This document shows positions 17,765 through 28,227 of a stretch of DNA of 37,078 nt, in pieces; position 1 is the first letter of the stretch; each line of letters begins with the position of its first letter. The stretch comes from Vibrio salilacus (GTDB taxonomy: Bacteria > Pseudomonadota > Gammaproteobacteria > Enterobacterales > Vibrionaceae), in the NCBI RefSeq assembly GCF_002811245.1, contig NZ_NIVQ01000026.1, positions 1 through 37,078 of the forward strand, written 5' to 3'. The notes under the pieces are model-generated. The model searched no databases. It was not told where the DNA came from and was given only the letters and a program-made list of their open reading frames with translations. Position numbers and translations under genes: made by a program.

Positions 17765-18092
17765 AAATGTCCTATGTCAGTTCACTCGCATCTAATTTTG
17801 CAAGAGAAGGGAGACTTCTCGTACCTGTGCATTATTGATATGAGTGTTTTATATTCGCTTTAAGCCCCACAATAACAGGCATCTTGAGCTTTTGCAGGTT
17901 AATAAATAAGGTCAACGTCACTGAAACACAAGTGTTAATGTTTGTTGATAGAGTAACAAATTGTGAGTGATTACTCAGATTATGGTTAAAAGTACGTCAG
18001 TAGAGCTAAAGATCACTGACAAACCTTTGCCACAAGGGGCATTTATGCTTTAGAGTGAGTTGGATTCGATAACATATGAGAAGGGAAACCTA
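17765..18092. other. Intergenic region between the divergent CNNM gene and hupA
   Basis: About 330 bp of AT-rich DNA without a gene. I see a small hairpin GAGAAG/CTTCTC (around 17802-17818) near the CNNM start. Otherwise only weak promoter-like hexamers are present, such as TTGCCA near 18028 before hupA. Both genes must have promoters here. No convincing regulator site was found. Confidence 0.5.
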
Positions 18093-18365
18093 ATGAACAA
18101 GACCCAATTAATCGACTTTATCGCAGAAAAAGCAGACCTATCTAAAGCACAAGCTAAGGCTGCTCTTGAAGCAACTCTTGATGGTGTGACTGATGCACTT
18201 AAAGAGGGTGACCAGGTTCAACTAATTGGTTTTGGTACATTCAAAGTTAACCACCGTGCAGCTCGTACTGGCCGCAACCCAAAAACTGGTGCTGAAATTC
18301 AAATCGCTGCTGCAAACGTACCAGCATTCGTAGCAGGCAAAGCACTGAAAGATTCTGTAAAATAA
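18093..18365 (+). CDS. hupA: DNA-binding protein HU-alpha
   Basis: Nucleoid-associated protein that bends DNA as a dimer. The 90-aa product starts [20 protein letters not shown] and contains the [21 protein letters not shown] beta-arm region with the intercalating-Pro motif RNP. The start at 18093 follows AAGGGA; the in-frame codons from 18060 have no counterpart in HU. It resembles the alpha more than the beta subunit and sits upstream of DUF1481 as hupA does in E. coli. A strong terminator follows. Confidence 0.97.
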   Translation: MNKTQLIDFIAEKADLSKAQAKAALEATLDGVTDALKEGDQVQLIGFGTFKVNHRAARTGRNPKTGAEIQIAAANVPAFVAGKALKDSVK

Positions 18366-18406
18366 TTTATTACTGAATCCAGAGTTTTACACTCAAACTG
18401 TATATA

Positions 18407-18445
18407 ATACGCCAAGGTAGTCTCTATCTTGGCGTATATTTATTT
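18407..18445 (+). terminator. Strong terminator after hupA, abutting the next start codon
   Basis: A 10-bp perfect stem, ATACGCCAAG (18407-18416) with CTTGGCGTAT (18428-18437), then ATTTATTTT. The T-rich tail ends one base before the likely DUF1481 start at 18447. Confidence 0.9.
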
Positions 18446-18446
18446 T

Positions 18447-19154
18447 ATGACGATGAAAAAATTACTGACCTGTGCATTGGTTACTGCTCTTGTTGTTGGC
18501 TGCTCATCACAGGTGACAACCGCTAATCTTGAGCAGTTTTCCAACTACACAGGAGGGCAAACCATCGGTGATGCGACCAGCTTATTCTGGTATACCGAAC
18601 GAGCGACCTTTCCTTATTCTGCCGGAGACTATGTCAGCGCCGGTGATTATGGTTGGTATCAAACTGATTACCGTTGGAGTGATGGCGAGCTGAAAGAGTT
18701 GATTCGTCAGGGCGAGCAGCTAAAAGACAATCACGCTTTGGTGCCGTACCGCATTCATGTGCGTTTCGATAAGCAAGGTGATGCGATTTATCAACAGTAT
18801 CGACTTGATGGTAAGATTCTGCCGCTTAAAAATGATAAGTTGCAGTGGTTACAGCAAGAAGCGCGCAATATCCCACCGCTGACTAAAAGCCAGTCAAACA
18901 ATGGATTAACATTGATTCAGGGCTATTGGGATGGTTCGACCTTTCAAACTTGCTCGGGACGAAGCTATGATCAGGTTGAATTTAATGAGACATTGCCAAG
19001 CTTTGTGGTGAATCGCCTTTCGACGCTAGACAGTTACGTGGTTTTTTTGGGCGCGGCACGCAATAGCAAGATTGTGGTTAATCAGCTCTTGATGCTCGCT
19101 GATGATGATCATGACTGTATCGAGCAGCCTAGTTTGATTGAAGACGAGTTGTAG
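18447..19154 (+). CDS. DUF1481 lipoprotein
   Basis: A 235-aa DUF1481 family protein (E. coli YjaH type); function unknown. The N-terminus MTMKKLLTCALVTALVVGC is a lipoprotein signal with lipobox VVGC, and Ser-Ser after the Cys suggests outer-membrane sorting. The mature part has Trp/Tyr-rich stretches (SLFWYTERATFPYSAGDY, YGWYQTDYRWSDGEL) and a later Cys pair. The ATG at 18447 or 18453 is used because the upstream TTG frame lies in the hupA terminator hairpin. No RBS is visible, so expression probably depends on read-through past the terminator or an unseen promoter. hupA-DUF1481 order is conserved with E. coli. Confidence 0.85.
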   Translation: MTMKKLLTCALVTALVVGCSSQVTTANLEQFSNYTGGQTIGDATSLFWYTERATFPYSAGDYVSAGDYGWYQTDYRWSDGELKELIRQGEQLKDNHALVPYRIHVRFDKQGDAIYQQYRLDGKILPLKNDKLQWLQQEARNIPPLTKSQSNNGLTLIQGYWDGSTFQTCSGRSYDQVEFNETLPSFVVNRLSTLDSYVVFLGAARNSKIVVNQLLMLADDDHDCIEQPSLIEDEL

Positions 19155-19181
19155 AGTGCTTCGCACAAAATATTAAATAGC

Positions 19182-19213
19182 AAAAAGGCTTGGTCTCATG
19201 ACCAAGCCTTTTT
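19182..19213. terminator. Bidirectional terminator between DUF1481 gene and purD
   Basis: A perfect 13-bp stem, A-run plus GGCTTGGT (19187-19194) with ACCAAGCC (19201-19208) plus T-run, around a 6-nt loop. It serves both convergent genes. Confidence 0.92.
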
Positions 19214-19240
19214 AATTATACGAAGCTCGAAGCTTAAGAC

Positions 19241-20530
19241 TTATTGCTGCTGTTCGCGTTCAATCGCTCGGTAGCCAATGTCATTGCGATGGAACATTCC
19301 TTTCCAGCTAACGTGCTTAGTTAATGCGTAGGCGCGTTCCTGAGCCTCAGAAACCGTGTTACCAAGTGCGGTGGCACAAAGAACACGGCCGCCATTTGTC
19401 ACCACGTCGCCAGCCTCGTTATTTGTTGTCCCCGCGTGGAAGATTTTCTGTCCTTCCACTTCAGCGGTTGGCAGTGAGATGACATCGCCTTTTGCATAAT
19501 CAGCAGGGTAACCGCCAGCGGCCAGAACCACACCGATAGACGCGCGTGGATCCCATTTCGATTCTGCTTGGTCGAGCTTCTCGTCAATCGCCATTAAACA
19601 TAGCTCAACAAGATCCGATTCCATACGCATCATGATAGGCTGCGTCTCTGGATCACCAAAGCGACAGTTGTATTCGATCACTTTTGGTGTGCCATCGGCA
19701 TCGATCATAAGACCTGCGTAAAGGAAACCCGTGTAAGGCGCACCTTCTGCATCCATGCCACGAACCGTTGGGTAGATAACCTCTTCAAGGATACGATTGT
19801 GGATCTCTGGCGTCACCACTGGCGCTGGAGAGTAAGCCCCCATACCACCAGTATTAGGGCCCGTATCTTTGTCGCCCACACGCTTGTGGTCTTGGCTGGT
19901 GGCCATAGGAAGCACGTTAGCGCCATCCACCATCACGATGAAGCTGGCTTCTTCGCCTTCAAGAAACTCTTCGATAACAACGCGGCTGCCCGCTTCGCCA
20001 AAGGCATTACCTGCTAGCATATCTTTAATGGCGTCTTCGGCTTCAGCAAGGGTCATTGCCACGATAACACCTTTACCTGCCGCAAGGCCGTCCGCTTTTA
20101 CGACGATCGGCGCACCTTGCTCGCGAACGTAAGCCAGTGCTGGCTCAATCTCAGTGAAATTTGCATAGTAAGCCGTGGGGATATCGTGACGGGCTAAAAA
20201 GTCTTTAGTGAAGGCTTTCGAGCCTTCAAGCTGCGCGGCCGCTTGAGTTGGACCAAAGATAGGCAGACCTACTTCGCGGAAGGCGTCAACCACACCGATA
20301 ACCAATGGCGCTTCAGGGCCTACGATGGTCAATTCAATTTGCTTCTCTTGCGCAAACGCGACCAAACCAGCGATGTCTTCAACGCCAATGTTGACGTTCT
20401 CAAGTTTAGGCTCAAGTGCAGTACCTGCGTTACCCGGCGCAATGAAGACGGTCTCAACATTTGGGTTTTGCGCCGCTTTCCAACCTAGCGCATGTTCACG
20501 ACCACCAGCACCAATAATTAAAACTCGCAT
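19241..20530 (-). CDS. purD: Phosphoribosylamine-glycine ligase (GARS)
   Basis: Second step of de novo purine synthesis: joins glycine to 5-phosphoribosylamine with ATP. The 429-aa ATP-grasp enzyme shows the N-terminal VLIIGAGGREHALGWK, the ATP-grasp lysines in PIVVKADGLAAGKGV, the GPNTGGMGAYSPAP motif and the metal-binding EYNCRFGDPETQ. The ATG at 20530 has AAGGA 7 nt upstream and matches the family start; the frame open to 20560 runs into the intergenic repeat. Downstream of purH in a purHD operon, separated by 119 bp that is largely filled by a palindromic repeat. Confidence 0.97.
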   Translation of the reverse strand: MRVLIIGAGGREHALGWKAAQNPNVETVFIAPGNAGTALEPKLENVNIGVEDIAGLVAFAQEKQIELTIVGPEAPLVIGVVDAFREVGLPIFGPTQAAAQLEGSKAFTKDFLARHDIPTAYYANFTEIEPALAYVREQGAPIVVKADGLAAGKGVIVAMTLAEAEDAIKDMLAGNAFGEAGSRVVIEEFLEGEEASFIVMVDGANVLPMATSQDHKRVGDKDTGPNTGGMGAYSPAPVVTPEIHNRILEEVIYPTVRGMDAEGAPYTGFLYAGLMIDADGTPKVIEYNCRFGDPETQPIMMRMESDLVELCLMAIDEKLDQAESKWDPRASIGVVLAAGGYPADYAKGDVISLPTAEVEGQKIFHAGTTNNEAGDVVTNGGRVLCATALGNTVSEAQERAYALTKHVSWKGMFHRNDIGYRAIEREQQQ

Positions 20531-20555
20531 ATGAAAATCCTTAAAACTAAATTTT

Positions 20556-20649
20556 GTCATTCCAGAAACGAGGGACGAGTTATCTGGAATCTAGTATTTA
20601 TATCCACTTCAATAGATTCTGAATCACGCTCGTACCTCGCTTCTTATCA
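20556..20649 (+). repeat. Two-hairpin dispersed repeat, copy 1 (purH-purD gap)
   Basis: First arm 20556-20593: GTCATTCCAGA, 16-nt loop with GAGGGACGAG, then TCTGGAAT and CTA; stem ATTCCAGA/TCTGGAAT. Second arm from 20613 (TAGATTCTGAATCACG) to about 20649, ending degenerately against the purH stop. The 38-nt first arm is identical to the one at 28139-28176 on the other strand. The second arm matches there for 16 nt and then diverges. See copy 2. Confidence 0.88.
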
Positions 20650-22257
20650 TTAGTGGCGGAAGTGACGCATACCAGTAAAGATCATCGCCATGCCGTGCTC
20701 GTCTGCAGCCGCGATCACTTCATCATCACGCATAGAGCCGCCTGGTTGAATCACACATTTAATGCCTGCTTGCGCTGCAGCATCAATGCCATCACGGAAT
20801 GGGAAGAAAGCGTCAGAGGCCATCACACAACCTTCAACTTGCAGACCTTCGTCCGCCGCTTTGATTCCAGCGATCTTGGCGGAATAAACACGGCTCATTT
20901 GGCCGGCACCAACACCAATCGTCATGTCGCCTTTTGAGTAAACAATCGCGTTAGATTTTACGTATTTGGCGACTTTCCAGCAAAATAGCGCGTCTTTTAG
21001 CTCTTCTTCTGTTGGCTGACGTTTAGAGACAACCTTAAGGTCATCTAGGCTCACCATACCTTGGTCGCGATCTTGCACCAGTAAGCCGCCATTGACGCGT
21101 TTCAGATCAAAACCAGTTGTCTTGGTTGACCATTCACCACACTCAAGCAGACGAACATTTTTCTTCGCCGCTACCACTTCTACCGCTGCAGCTGAAACCG
21201 AAGGGGCGATAATCACTTCAACGAACTGGCGCTCAACAATAGCGGTTGCTGTTGCAGCGTCTAGCTCTTGGTTGAAGGCAATGATGCCGCCGAATGCAGA
21301 CGTTGGGTCGGTTTGGTAAGCGCGGTTGTATGCTTCTAAGATGTCTTTGCCTAGCGCAACACCACATGGGTTAGCGTGCTTAACGATCACACAAGCAGGC
21401 TGGTCAAACTCTTTAACACATTCCAGGGCAGCGTCAGTATCGGCGATGTTATTGTAAGAAAGCGCTTTACCTTGGATCTGGCGAGCCGTTGATACAGAAG
21501 CTTCTTCAGGGTTGGCTTCTACATAGAAAGCGGCATCTTGGTGGCTGTTCTCACCGTAGCGCATGTCTTGCTTCTTGATAAACTGCTGGTTGAACGTGCG
21601 CGGGAACTTGCTCTCTTCATCACCCTCTTTACTTACTGTTTCAGGGGATACACCGTAAGAGGGAACCATAGTGCCGAAGTAGTTGGCGATCATGCCATCG
21701 TATGACGCAGTGTGTTCAAATGCAGCGATAGCGAGGTCGAAACGAGTCTCTAGCGTTAGAGACTTATCGTTAGCATCCATCTCTGTGATAACGCGGTCGT
21801 AGTCGTGTGCGTTCACGACGATAGTGACGTCTTTGTGGTTTTTTGCTGCAGAGCGAACCATGGTTGGGCCACCGATGTCGATGTTCTCAACCGCGTCAGC
21901 AAGGGTGCAACCTTCTTTAGCAACGGTTTCTGCGAAAGGGTAAAGGTTAACCACAACCATGTCGATTGGGTTGATGCCATGTTTTTCCATTACATCATCG
22001 TCTTGACCACGACGACCAAGCACACCACCGTGCACTTTGGGGTGAAGCGTTTTAACGCGACCGTCCATCATTTCAGGGAAACCGGTGTAGTCTGAAACTT
22101 CGGTTACTGAGATGCCTTGCTGCGCGAGAAGGCGCGCTGTGCCACCTGTTGATAGAATATCTACGCCACGCTCAGCAAGAGCCTCGGCAAATTCTACGAT
22201 ACCAGTTTTGTCTGATACGCTAATCAAAGCGCGGCGAATAGGACGAGCGATAGTCAT
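20650..22257 (-). CDS. purH: Bifunctional AICAR transformylase/IMP cyclohydrolase
   Basis: Catalyses the last two steps of IMP synthesis. At 535 aa it has the N-terminal cyclohydrolase domain (about 1-200) with [20 protein letters not shown] and [13 protein letters not shown]. The C-terminal transformylase follows, with the catalytic KHANPCG, SAFGGI, and the end signature [14 protein letters not shown]. It is a few residues longer than E. coli PurH, through the insert around [14 protein letters not shown]. First gene of purHD. A candidate PurR operator lies about 200 bp upstream. Confidence 0.97.
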   Translation of the reverse strand: MTIARPIRRALISVSDKTGIVEFAEALAERGVDILSTGGTARLLAQQGISVTEVSDYTGFPEMMDGRVKTLHPKVHGGVLGRRGQDDDVMEKHGINPIDMVVVNLYPFAETVAKEGCTLADAVENIDIGGPTMVRSAAKNHKDVTIVVNAHDYDRVITEMDANDKSLTLETRFDLAIAAFEHTASYDGMIANYFGTMVPSYGVSPETVSKEGDEESKFPRTFNQQFIKKQDMRYGENSHQDAAFYVEANPEEASVSTARQIQGKALSYNNIADTDAALECVKEFDQPACVIVKHANPCGVALGKDILEAYNRAYQTDPTSAFGGIIAFNQELDAATATAIVERQFVEVIIAPSVSAAAVEVVAAKKNVRLLECGEWSTKTTGFDLKRVNGGLLVQDRDQGMVSLDDLKVVSKRQPTEEELKDALFCWKVAKYVKSNAIVYSKGDMTIGVGAGQMSRVYSAKIAGIKAADEGLQVEGCVMASDAFFPFRDGIDAAAQAGIKCVIQPGGSMRDDEVIAAADEHGMAMIFTGMRHFRH

Positions 22258-22455
22258 GCTTCCATTTCCTCAAAGTCACAGAGTTAATACGTAATAAAGA
22301 TATTTGCCAAAAATGAACTTGTTCTTACGCTTTGTTATCGAGAAAAGGTAAGATATTGGCCAGTTTTGGTAAAGACCTTTGCCATCATCAATGATGAAAA
22401 GTCAGTCTCTGAGTTTGATGGCGCACATTCTAACTAATTTATTACAAAAAAGCTC

Positions 22456-22471
22456 GCGCAATCGTTTGGCA
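22456..22471. promoter_or_regulatory. Candidate PurR operator upstream of purH
   Basis: GCGCAATCGTTTGGCA shares the core CGCAAnCGTTTG with the PurR consensus ACGCAAACGTTTGCGT (11 of 16 positions). It is about 200 bp upstream of purH and 70 bp upstream of zntR. A possible minus-strand -10 (TTAGAAT, near 22427) lies just downstream on the purH side. Motif evidence only. Confidence 0.5.
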
Positions 22472-22540
22472 TCGCAAAAATAATTGTAAAAACCGCGAGT
22501 TTTGATGGCAAACGTAACGAAAGCGTTAATAGGGAAGTTT

Positions 22541-22963
22541 ATGTTTCAGATTGGAGAATTGGCAAAACGCTGCAATGTAACCGCCGACACGTTGCGTTTT
22601 TATGAGAAAAATCGACTGCTTAAGCCAGCGGGTCGCAGTGAGTCAGGCTATCGTTTGTATAACCAAGAAAACCAAAAACAAGTCAGCTTTATTCTAAAAG
22701 CGAAGGATTTAGGTTTGAGTCTCGATGAGATTCGCGAGTTGCTAGAAATCAAACTGGAGGCGACTGAGCACAGTTGCTTTGAAGTGAAGGCCATCACCAG
22801 TGCTAAATTGTTGGTGATTGATGAAAAAATCAATGAACTGACACGCATACGTAGTGCGTTAAAGAAAATCAATGATGCTTGTTGTGGTCATGATAATGAT
22901 GATGCGAGCCACTGCTCTATTCTGACGGCGTTGGATGCTAACGACGCTGATTTATCTGACTGA
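22541..22963 (+). CDS. zntR: Zn(II)-responsive MerR-family regulator ZntR
   Basis: MerR-family activator that senses zinc and, in E. coli, turns on the exporter zntA. The 140-aa product starts MFQIGELAKRCNVTADTLRFYE (helix-turn-helix and wing), then a long dimerisation helix. Zinc ligands match ZntR: Cys79, Cys114-Cys115, His in the following loop and Cys125 in NDACCGH and SHCSIL. The ATG at 22541 has an AGGGAAG RBS; the frame open to 22502 lies in the purH-zntR control region. zntA is not in the window. A small broken ORF follows 17 bp downstream. Confidence 0.92.
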   Translation: MFQIGELAKRCNVTADTLRFYEKNRLLKPAGRSESGYRLYNQENQKQVSFILKAKDLGLSLDEIRELLEIKLEATEHSCFEVKAITSAKLLVIDEKINELTRIRSALKKINDACCGHDNDDASHCSILTALDANDADLSD

Positions 22964-22980
22964 ATTGAGCGTTGTAGGTG

Positions 22981-23187
22981 TTGTCGAATACGTTCGGCAA
23001 TGTCATAGGCTTGTTATTTTCCGCGGTTTTGTTTTTATATTGCATTATTCTCTAATGTCACGTTGTTACTATTGTTTTCTTTTTCTTTGACTGGTTAGAT
23101 GATGAAGTGAAACAATACTACGGAGACCAACCGGTTGCCTTACAGTGGCAGACGCCTCAAGATCTGTTGATCGCAAGAGACAAATAA
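22981..23187 (+). pseudogene. Small membrane-protein ORF interrupted by one in-frame stop
   Basis: Reading from TTG 22981 gives SNTFGNVIGLLFSAVLFLYC then IIL and a TAA at 23053-23055. The same frame continues without further stops through CHVVTIVFFFFDWLDDEV and YYGDQPVALQWQTPQDLL to TAA at 23185-23187. Together this would be a 68-residue protein: a long hydrophobic helix then a hydrophilic tail with good codon use. AGG precedes the TTG. I do not recognise the family. It is 17 bp after zntR and ends 28 bp before a terminator, so it would be co-transcribed with zntR. A real nonsense mutation or a sequencing error are both possible. Confidence 0.5.
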
Positions 23188-23214
23188 TCTGTATTTATAT
23201 TGATAATAACGAAT

Positions 23215-23244
23215 GAAAAGCCTGACATGATCATCAGGCTTTTC
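23215..23244. terminator. Bidirectional terminator between zntR unit and fis
   Basis: GAAAAGCCTGA (23215-23225) pairs with TCAGGCTTTTC (23234-23244). It closes both the plus-strand zntR transcript and the minus-strand dusB-fis transcript (27 bp after the fis stop). Confidence 0.88.
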
Positions 23245-23270
23245 AGTATTTGAACAAAGTTGGACTTGTT

Positions 23271-23567
23271 CTAGTTCATGCCGTATTTCTTAAGTTTTTT
23301 GCGAAGAGTACCGCGGTTGATACCCATCATAGTTGCTGCGCGAGTTTGGTTACCGCGAGTGTATTGCATGATGGTGTCTAGTAGTGGCTGTTCCACTTCC
23401 GCAAGAACTAATTCGTATAGTTCTGTGACTTCCTGACCGTTCAGTTGAGCCAAGTAGTTTTTAAGAGACGCTTTAACAGAGTCACGTAAAGGCTTCTGAG
23501 TAATCTGGTCTTGTGACGTTACTGTAGTTACTGTTAATGCTTCTGAAGTCAGATTTTGTTCGAACAT
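23271..23567 (-). CDS. fis: Nucleoid-associated factor Fis
   Basis: Fis bends DNA, activates rRNA/tRNA promoters and stimulates site-specific inversion. The 98-aa product equals the E. coli length. It has the N-terminal beta-hairpin region ([15 protein letters not shown]), helices A/B ([18 protein letters not shown]) and the C-terminal helix-turn-helix [20 protein letters not shown], essentially as in E. coli. Second gene after dusB, with a 155-bp gap from the dusB stop, wider than in E. coli, so an additional promoter may lie there. Confidence 0.98.
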   Translation of the reverse strand: MFEQNLTSEALTVTTVTSQDQITQKPLRDSVKASLKNYLAQLNGQEVTELYELVLAEVEQPLLDTIMQYTRGNQTRAATMMGINRGTLRKKLKKYGMN

Positions 23568-23722
23568 ATTCGGTTTAGCTCTTCTCTTAATTATGATGCA
23601 ACGTTATACCTGTCATATATGTCGTCGCAGCGTGGTTGACTGCGTAAATCCTGCCTACTCAAATAGAATCTCTATCTTCATCGGTCTGAACTTACTTGTC
23701 GCCTAGCTGAAACGCCAACTAT

Positions 23723-24685
23723 TCAGGCTAAATCAAAGTAACCTTCTAATGCCTCAATTTGCAGCTCGGCTGCATCAAGTGCGTTGAAGGTACGGCGAAA
23801 CTCACTCGCTTGCTCATGTTCTTTTAAATACCAACCTACGTGCTTACGCGCGATGCGGGGACCTAAGTACTCACCATAAAATTCATGGAGAGCATGAACG
23901 TGACCGAGCAGAATGTCTTTTACTTCCGAATACGGAAGTTCAGGCATCGTGGTGCCGTTTTCCAAAAAATGCTGGATTTCCTGAAAAATCCACGGACGTC
24001 CCTGTGCGGGGCGCCCAATCATTAAAGCGTCTGCACCGGTGTACTCCAGTACATGCTTGGCTCTCTCTGGACTATCGATATCACCGTTAGCGATAACCGG
24101 TATCGAGATTGCCTGCTTGACCGCTTTAATGCTGTCATATTCCGCCTCACCTTTGTACATGCAAGCCTTGGTACGCCCATGGAGCGCTAAAGCTTGTATG
24201 CCGCAGTCTTCGGCTAATTTCGCAATTTGGACGCAGTTTTTATTGTCTGTGTCCCAACCTGTCCGAGTTTTCAATGTCACAGGAACATCGACTGCGTTCA
24301 CTACCGCGAGCAGAATCTGTTTAATGATGTCTGGATGCTGTAGTAATGCAGAGCCGGCAAGCTTCTTGTTCACTTTCTTTGCTGGACAGCCCATGTTGAT
24401 ATCGATGATTTGCGCACCATTTTCAACACTAAACTGAGCAGCGTCGGCCATCAGCTGTGGATCGGCTCCCGCAATTTGTACCGAGCGAATACCTGACTCG
24501 CCTTCATGTACCATGCGTTGCTTCGATTTAGACGTTTCCCATAGCTTAGGATTGGACGACATCATTTCACTGACGGCCATTCCTGCCCCATAACGGAGAC
24601 ACAACTCACGGAACGGTCTATCGGTCACACCTGCCATAGGAGCAACGATGAGATTATTCTTTAGTTGGTAATTTCCGATTTTCAA
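23723..24685 (-). CDS. dusB: tRNA-dihydrouridine synthase B
   Basis: FMN/NADPH enzyme reducing uridine 17 in the tRNA D-loop. The TIM-barrel part shows [16 protein letters not shown], the catalytic Cys in [40 protein letters not shown] and [18 protein letters not shown]. Homology to E. coli (MRIGQYQL) places the start at the TTG of 24685 (MKIGNYQL, 320 aa) with a weak GAAG RBS. ATGs at 24730 and 24721 are in frame and would add 12-15 non-homologous residues without an RBS, so the start is uncertain. Followed by fis and preceded by prmA, the conserved prmA-dusB-fis order. Confidence 0.93.
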   Translation of the reverse strand: MKIGNYQLKNNLIVAPMAGVTDRPFRELCLRYGAGMAVSEMMSSNPKLWETSKSKQRMVHEGESGIRSVQIAGADPQLMADAAQFSVENGAQIIDINMGCPAKKVNKKLAGSALLQHPDIIKQILLAVVNAVDVPVTLKTRTGWDTDNKNCVQIAKLAEDCGIQALALHGRTKACMYKGEAEYDSIKAVKQAISIPVIANGDIDSPERAKHVLEYTGADALMIGRPAQGRPWIFQEIQHFLENGTTMPELPYSEVKDILLGHVHALHEFYGEYLGPRIARKHVGWYLKEHEQASEFRRTFNALDAAELQIEALEGYFDLA

Positions 24686-24823
24686 AACGTCTTCACACTG
24701 TGAACCAGCAAGGGCGCGCATTTTACGCATTTTTTTGCGCCGTGAAAAGACTAATATTTGAGCATTTACAAATTGTTTTTGTAAAACGCCGAAAAATCAG
24801 TCAATTAGCTCGCAAAGTCTTGT

Positions 24824-25711
24824 CTAGCCTTGCTTACGACCCGAGATGCGACACCATTCACTTTGCTCTTTGATAGGATCAATGTGAAACGCATCACGAT
24901 AATAATTAGCAACATCTTCGGCTTGCGTATCGAGCACACCCGACATCGCCAGTTGGCCATTTGGCTTAACTAATGACTGAATGATCGGTGAAAGTTCACG
25001 CAGTGGGCCGGCAAGAATGTTGGCGACCACCACATCAGCGATCAGATTCTGTGGCTGATCTTGGGGAAGGTAAACCGTCAGTTGATCAGCGACCCCATTA
25101 CGTTCGGCATTATCTTTTGAAGCAAGCAATGCTTGAGGATCAATGTCGATGCCGATGACTTTTTCGGCGCCCAGTTTGATCGCAGCGATCGCTAAGATCC
25201 CAGAGCCACAACCAAAGTCGATGACGGTTTTACCGCTTAGGTCAAGTTGCTCTAGCCATTCAAGGCATAGTGCTGTCGTTGGGTGGGTGCCGGTACCAAA
25301 CGCAAGGCCAGGATCGAGCATGACATTGACCGCATCAGGCTCTGGTACATCACGCCAGCTTGGGCATATCCACAGGCGCTGACCAAACTTGAGAGGGTGG
25401 AAGTTGTCCATCCACTCGCGTTCCCAATCTTTATCTTCCAACTGCTCGACCTTATAAGCAAAGCCCTCAGGCAGCAAACCGCTTAGTTTGGTTTGTTCGA
25501 TGATAAGGTTGGTATCGGCTTCAGCGTCATACAGCGCAAGAATATCAGTATCGCCCCACAGACGCGTTTCACCGGGCAGAGGCTCGAATACTGGAGTATC
25601 GTGAGCATCCAGAAAGGTGACAGATAGCGCCCCTGTCTCGTCCATTAACATATCGCCAATCTGTTCAGCGTTTTGATTGGTCGCGTTGAGTTTAATTTGA
25701 ATCCAAGGCAT
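24824..25711 (-). CDS. prmA: Ribosomal protein L11 methyltransferase
   Basis: Trimethylates ribosomal protein L11. The 295-aa protein has the N-terminal substrate-recognition domain ([20 protein letters not shown]), linker with [13 protein letters not shown], then [12 protein letters not shown] (about residues 135-146). The SAM site is [16 protein letters not shown] (about 162-177), and [10 protein letters not shown] carries the catalytic-site Asn. Length equals E. coli PrmA (293). The gap to dusB is AT-rich with no obvious terminator, so the two are probably one operon. Confidence 0.97.
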   Translation of the reverse strand: MPWIQIKLNATNQNAEQIGDMLMDETGALSVTFLDAHDTPVFEPLPGETRLWGDTDILALYDAEADTNLIIEQTKLSGLLPEGFAYKVEQLEDKDWEREWMDNFHPLKFGQRLWICPSWRDVPEPDAVNVMLDPGLAFGTGTHPTTALCLEWLEQLDLSGKTVIDFGCGSGILAIAAIKLGAEKVIGIDIDPQALLASKDNAERNGVADQLTVYLPQDQPQNLIADVVVANILAGPLRELSPIIQSLVKPNGQLAMSGVLDTQAEDVANYYRDAFHIDPIKEQSEWCRISGRKQG

Positions 25712-25802
25712 GGGATTGTGCTCTTACATTGATTAAAGTGAATTGGCGCAGAGTTTAGCAGAATTGTGCAGATTTTATCGACGAATCGCTGCGGAGCCAA
25801 CA

Positions 25803-25831
25803 AAAAAACGGAGACCGAAGTCTCCGTTTTT
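25803..25831. terminator. Terminator after groEL (bidirectional shape)
   Basis: A-run plus CGGAGAC (25809-25815), CGAA loop, GTCTCCG (25820-25826) plus T-run. It is 24 bp past the groEL stop, and its flanking A/T runs allow function in either direction. Confidence 0.9.
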
Positions 25832-25854
25832 AGCGCTGAATAGCTAGGGGATGA

Positions 25855-27525
<1,671 letters not shown>

Positions 27526-27586
27526 CTAAATTCTTTGGTTGGATTAATGCTTGAACTTGAGCAAAAAATTACTCAATGATTGCTAT

Positions 27587-27877
27587 TTATTCAACGATTG
27601 CCATGATGTCGTTTTCAGACATCACCAGCACTTCTTTACCGTCGATTTTTTCAGTTTTGGTACCGTAGCCTTCAGCGAAGATTACCGTATCACCAACTTT
27701 AACGTCTAACGGCATAACGGTACCGTTTTCTAGGATGCGGCCTTTACCTACAGCAAGAACAACACCGCGAGTCGATTTCTCTGCGGCAGAACCAGTAAGA
27801 ACAATACCACCCGCTGATTTAGACTCAACTTCTTGGCGTTCTACAATAACTCGGTCGTGTAATGGACGAATGTTCAT
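27587..27877 (-). CDS. groES: Co-chaperonin GroES (Hsp10)
   Basis: Heptameric lid of the GroEL chamber. The 96-aa product starts [20 protein letters not shown], carries the mobile loop [16 protein letters not shown] (about residues 20-35) that docks to GroEL, and the [13 protein letters not shown] end. AGGAG about 9 nt upstream supports ATG 27877; the frame open to 28063 includes promoter DNA. First gene of groESL with a heat-shock-like promoter at 27959-27987. Confidence 0.98.
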   Translation of the reverse strand: MNIRPLHDRVIVERQEVESKSAGGIVLTGSAAEKSTRGVVLAVGKGRILENGTVMPLDVKVGDTVIFAEGYGTKTEKIDGKEVLVMSENDIMAIVE

Positions 27878-27958
27878 TGGTCGTTTTCTCCTGAAAATTT
27901 CCATGTTGATGTGATAATTGCCTTGAACAGGCGCCAAAGCCTTGTGCTTGTGGTAGGT

Positions 27959-27987
27959 ATATGAGGGGCAATCTAGACAAACCCAAG
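27959..27987 (-). promoter_or_regulatory. Sigma32-like promoter of groESL
   Basis: On the minus strand CTTGGGT (27987-27981) resembles the sigma32 -35 consensus CTTGAAA (4 of 7). Fourteen bp later CCTCATAT (27966-27959) matches the -10 consensus CCCCATNT at 7 of 8. It is about 80 bp from the groES ATG. No convincing sigma70 pair was seen here. Confidence 0.6.
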
Positions 27988-28057
27988 GGGCAAAGAAAAG
28001 TTTTTTGTGATCAAGGTTAGATTTGAGTGATGAGTTAGAAAAGCGGGATAAAGAGGA

Positions 28058-28177
28058 CGTCATTCTGAACAGGGAGGCACGACCGTGATTCAGAATCTAG
28101 GTTTCACCGCATTCTCGTTGATCCGCCACGCGCTACTTTAGATTCCAGATAACTCGTCCCTCGTTTCTGGAATGACG
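28058..28177 (-). repeat. Two-hairpin dispersed repeat, copy 2 (upstream of groES)
   Basis: A 120-bp element with 8-bp perfect terminal inverted repeats CGTCATTC (28058-28065) and GAATGACG (28170-28177). Inside are two hairpins: ATTCCAGA/TCTGGAAT at the right end (identical 38-nt arm to copy 1) and ATTCTGAA-type/TTCAGAAT at the left end (28062-28095), separated by about 40 nt. I could not see a target-site duplication. The architecture resembles a MITE or a BIME (paired inverted REP). Confidence 0.85.
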
Positions 28178-28227
28178 AAATAAAACCCACCGTACATAGC
28201 CTTACATTGCGAATAACCCCAACCCAA

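Noticed and set aside
17955..17980. TGTGAGTGATTACTCA upstream of hupA as a CRP site
   Set aside because: Only the left half matches; the right half fits 3 of 5 bases.
18429..18446. TTG start for the DUF1481 protein at 18429
   Set aside because: It lies in the right arm of the hupA terminator and would spoil the lipoprotein signal start.
22384..22398. CATCATcaATGATG palindrome as a ZntR/MerR operator
   Set aside because: No -35/-10 pair with the 19-20 bp spacing of MerR-type promoters surrounds it.
27878..28063. 62-residue N-terminal extension of GroES
   Set aside because: It covers the sigma32-like promoter; GroES is 96-97 aa everywhere and has its own RBS at 27877.
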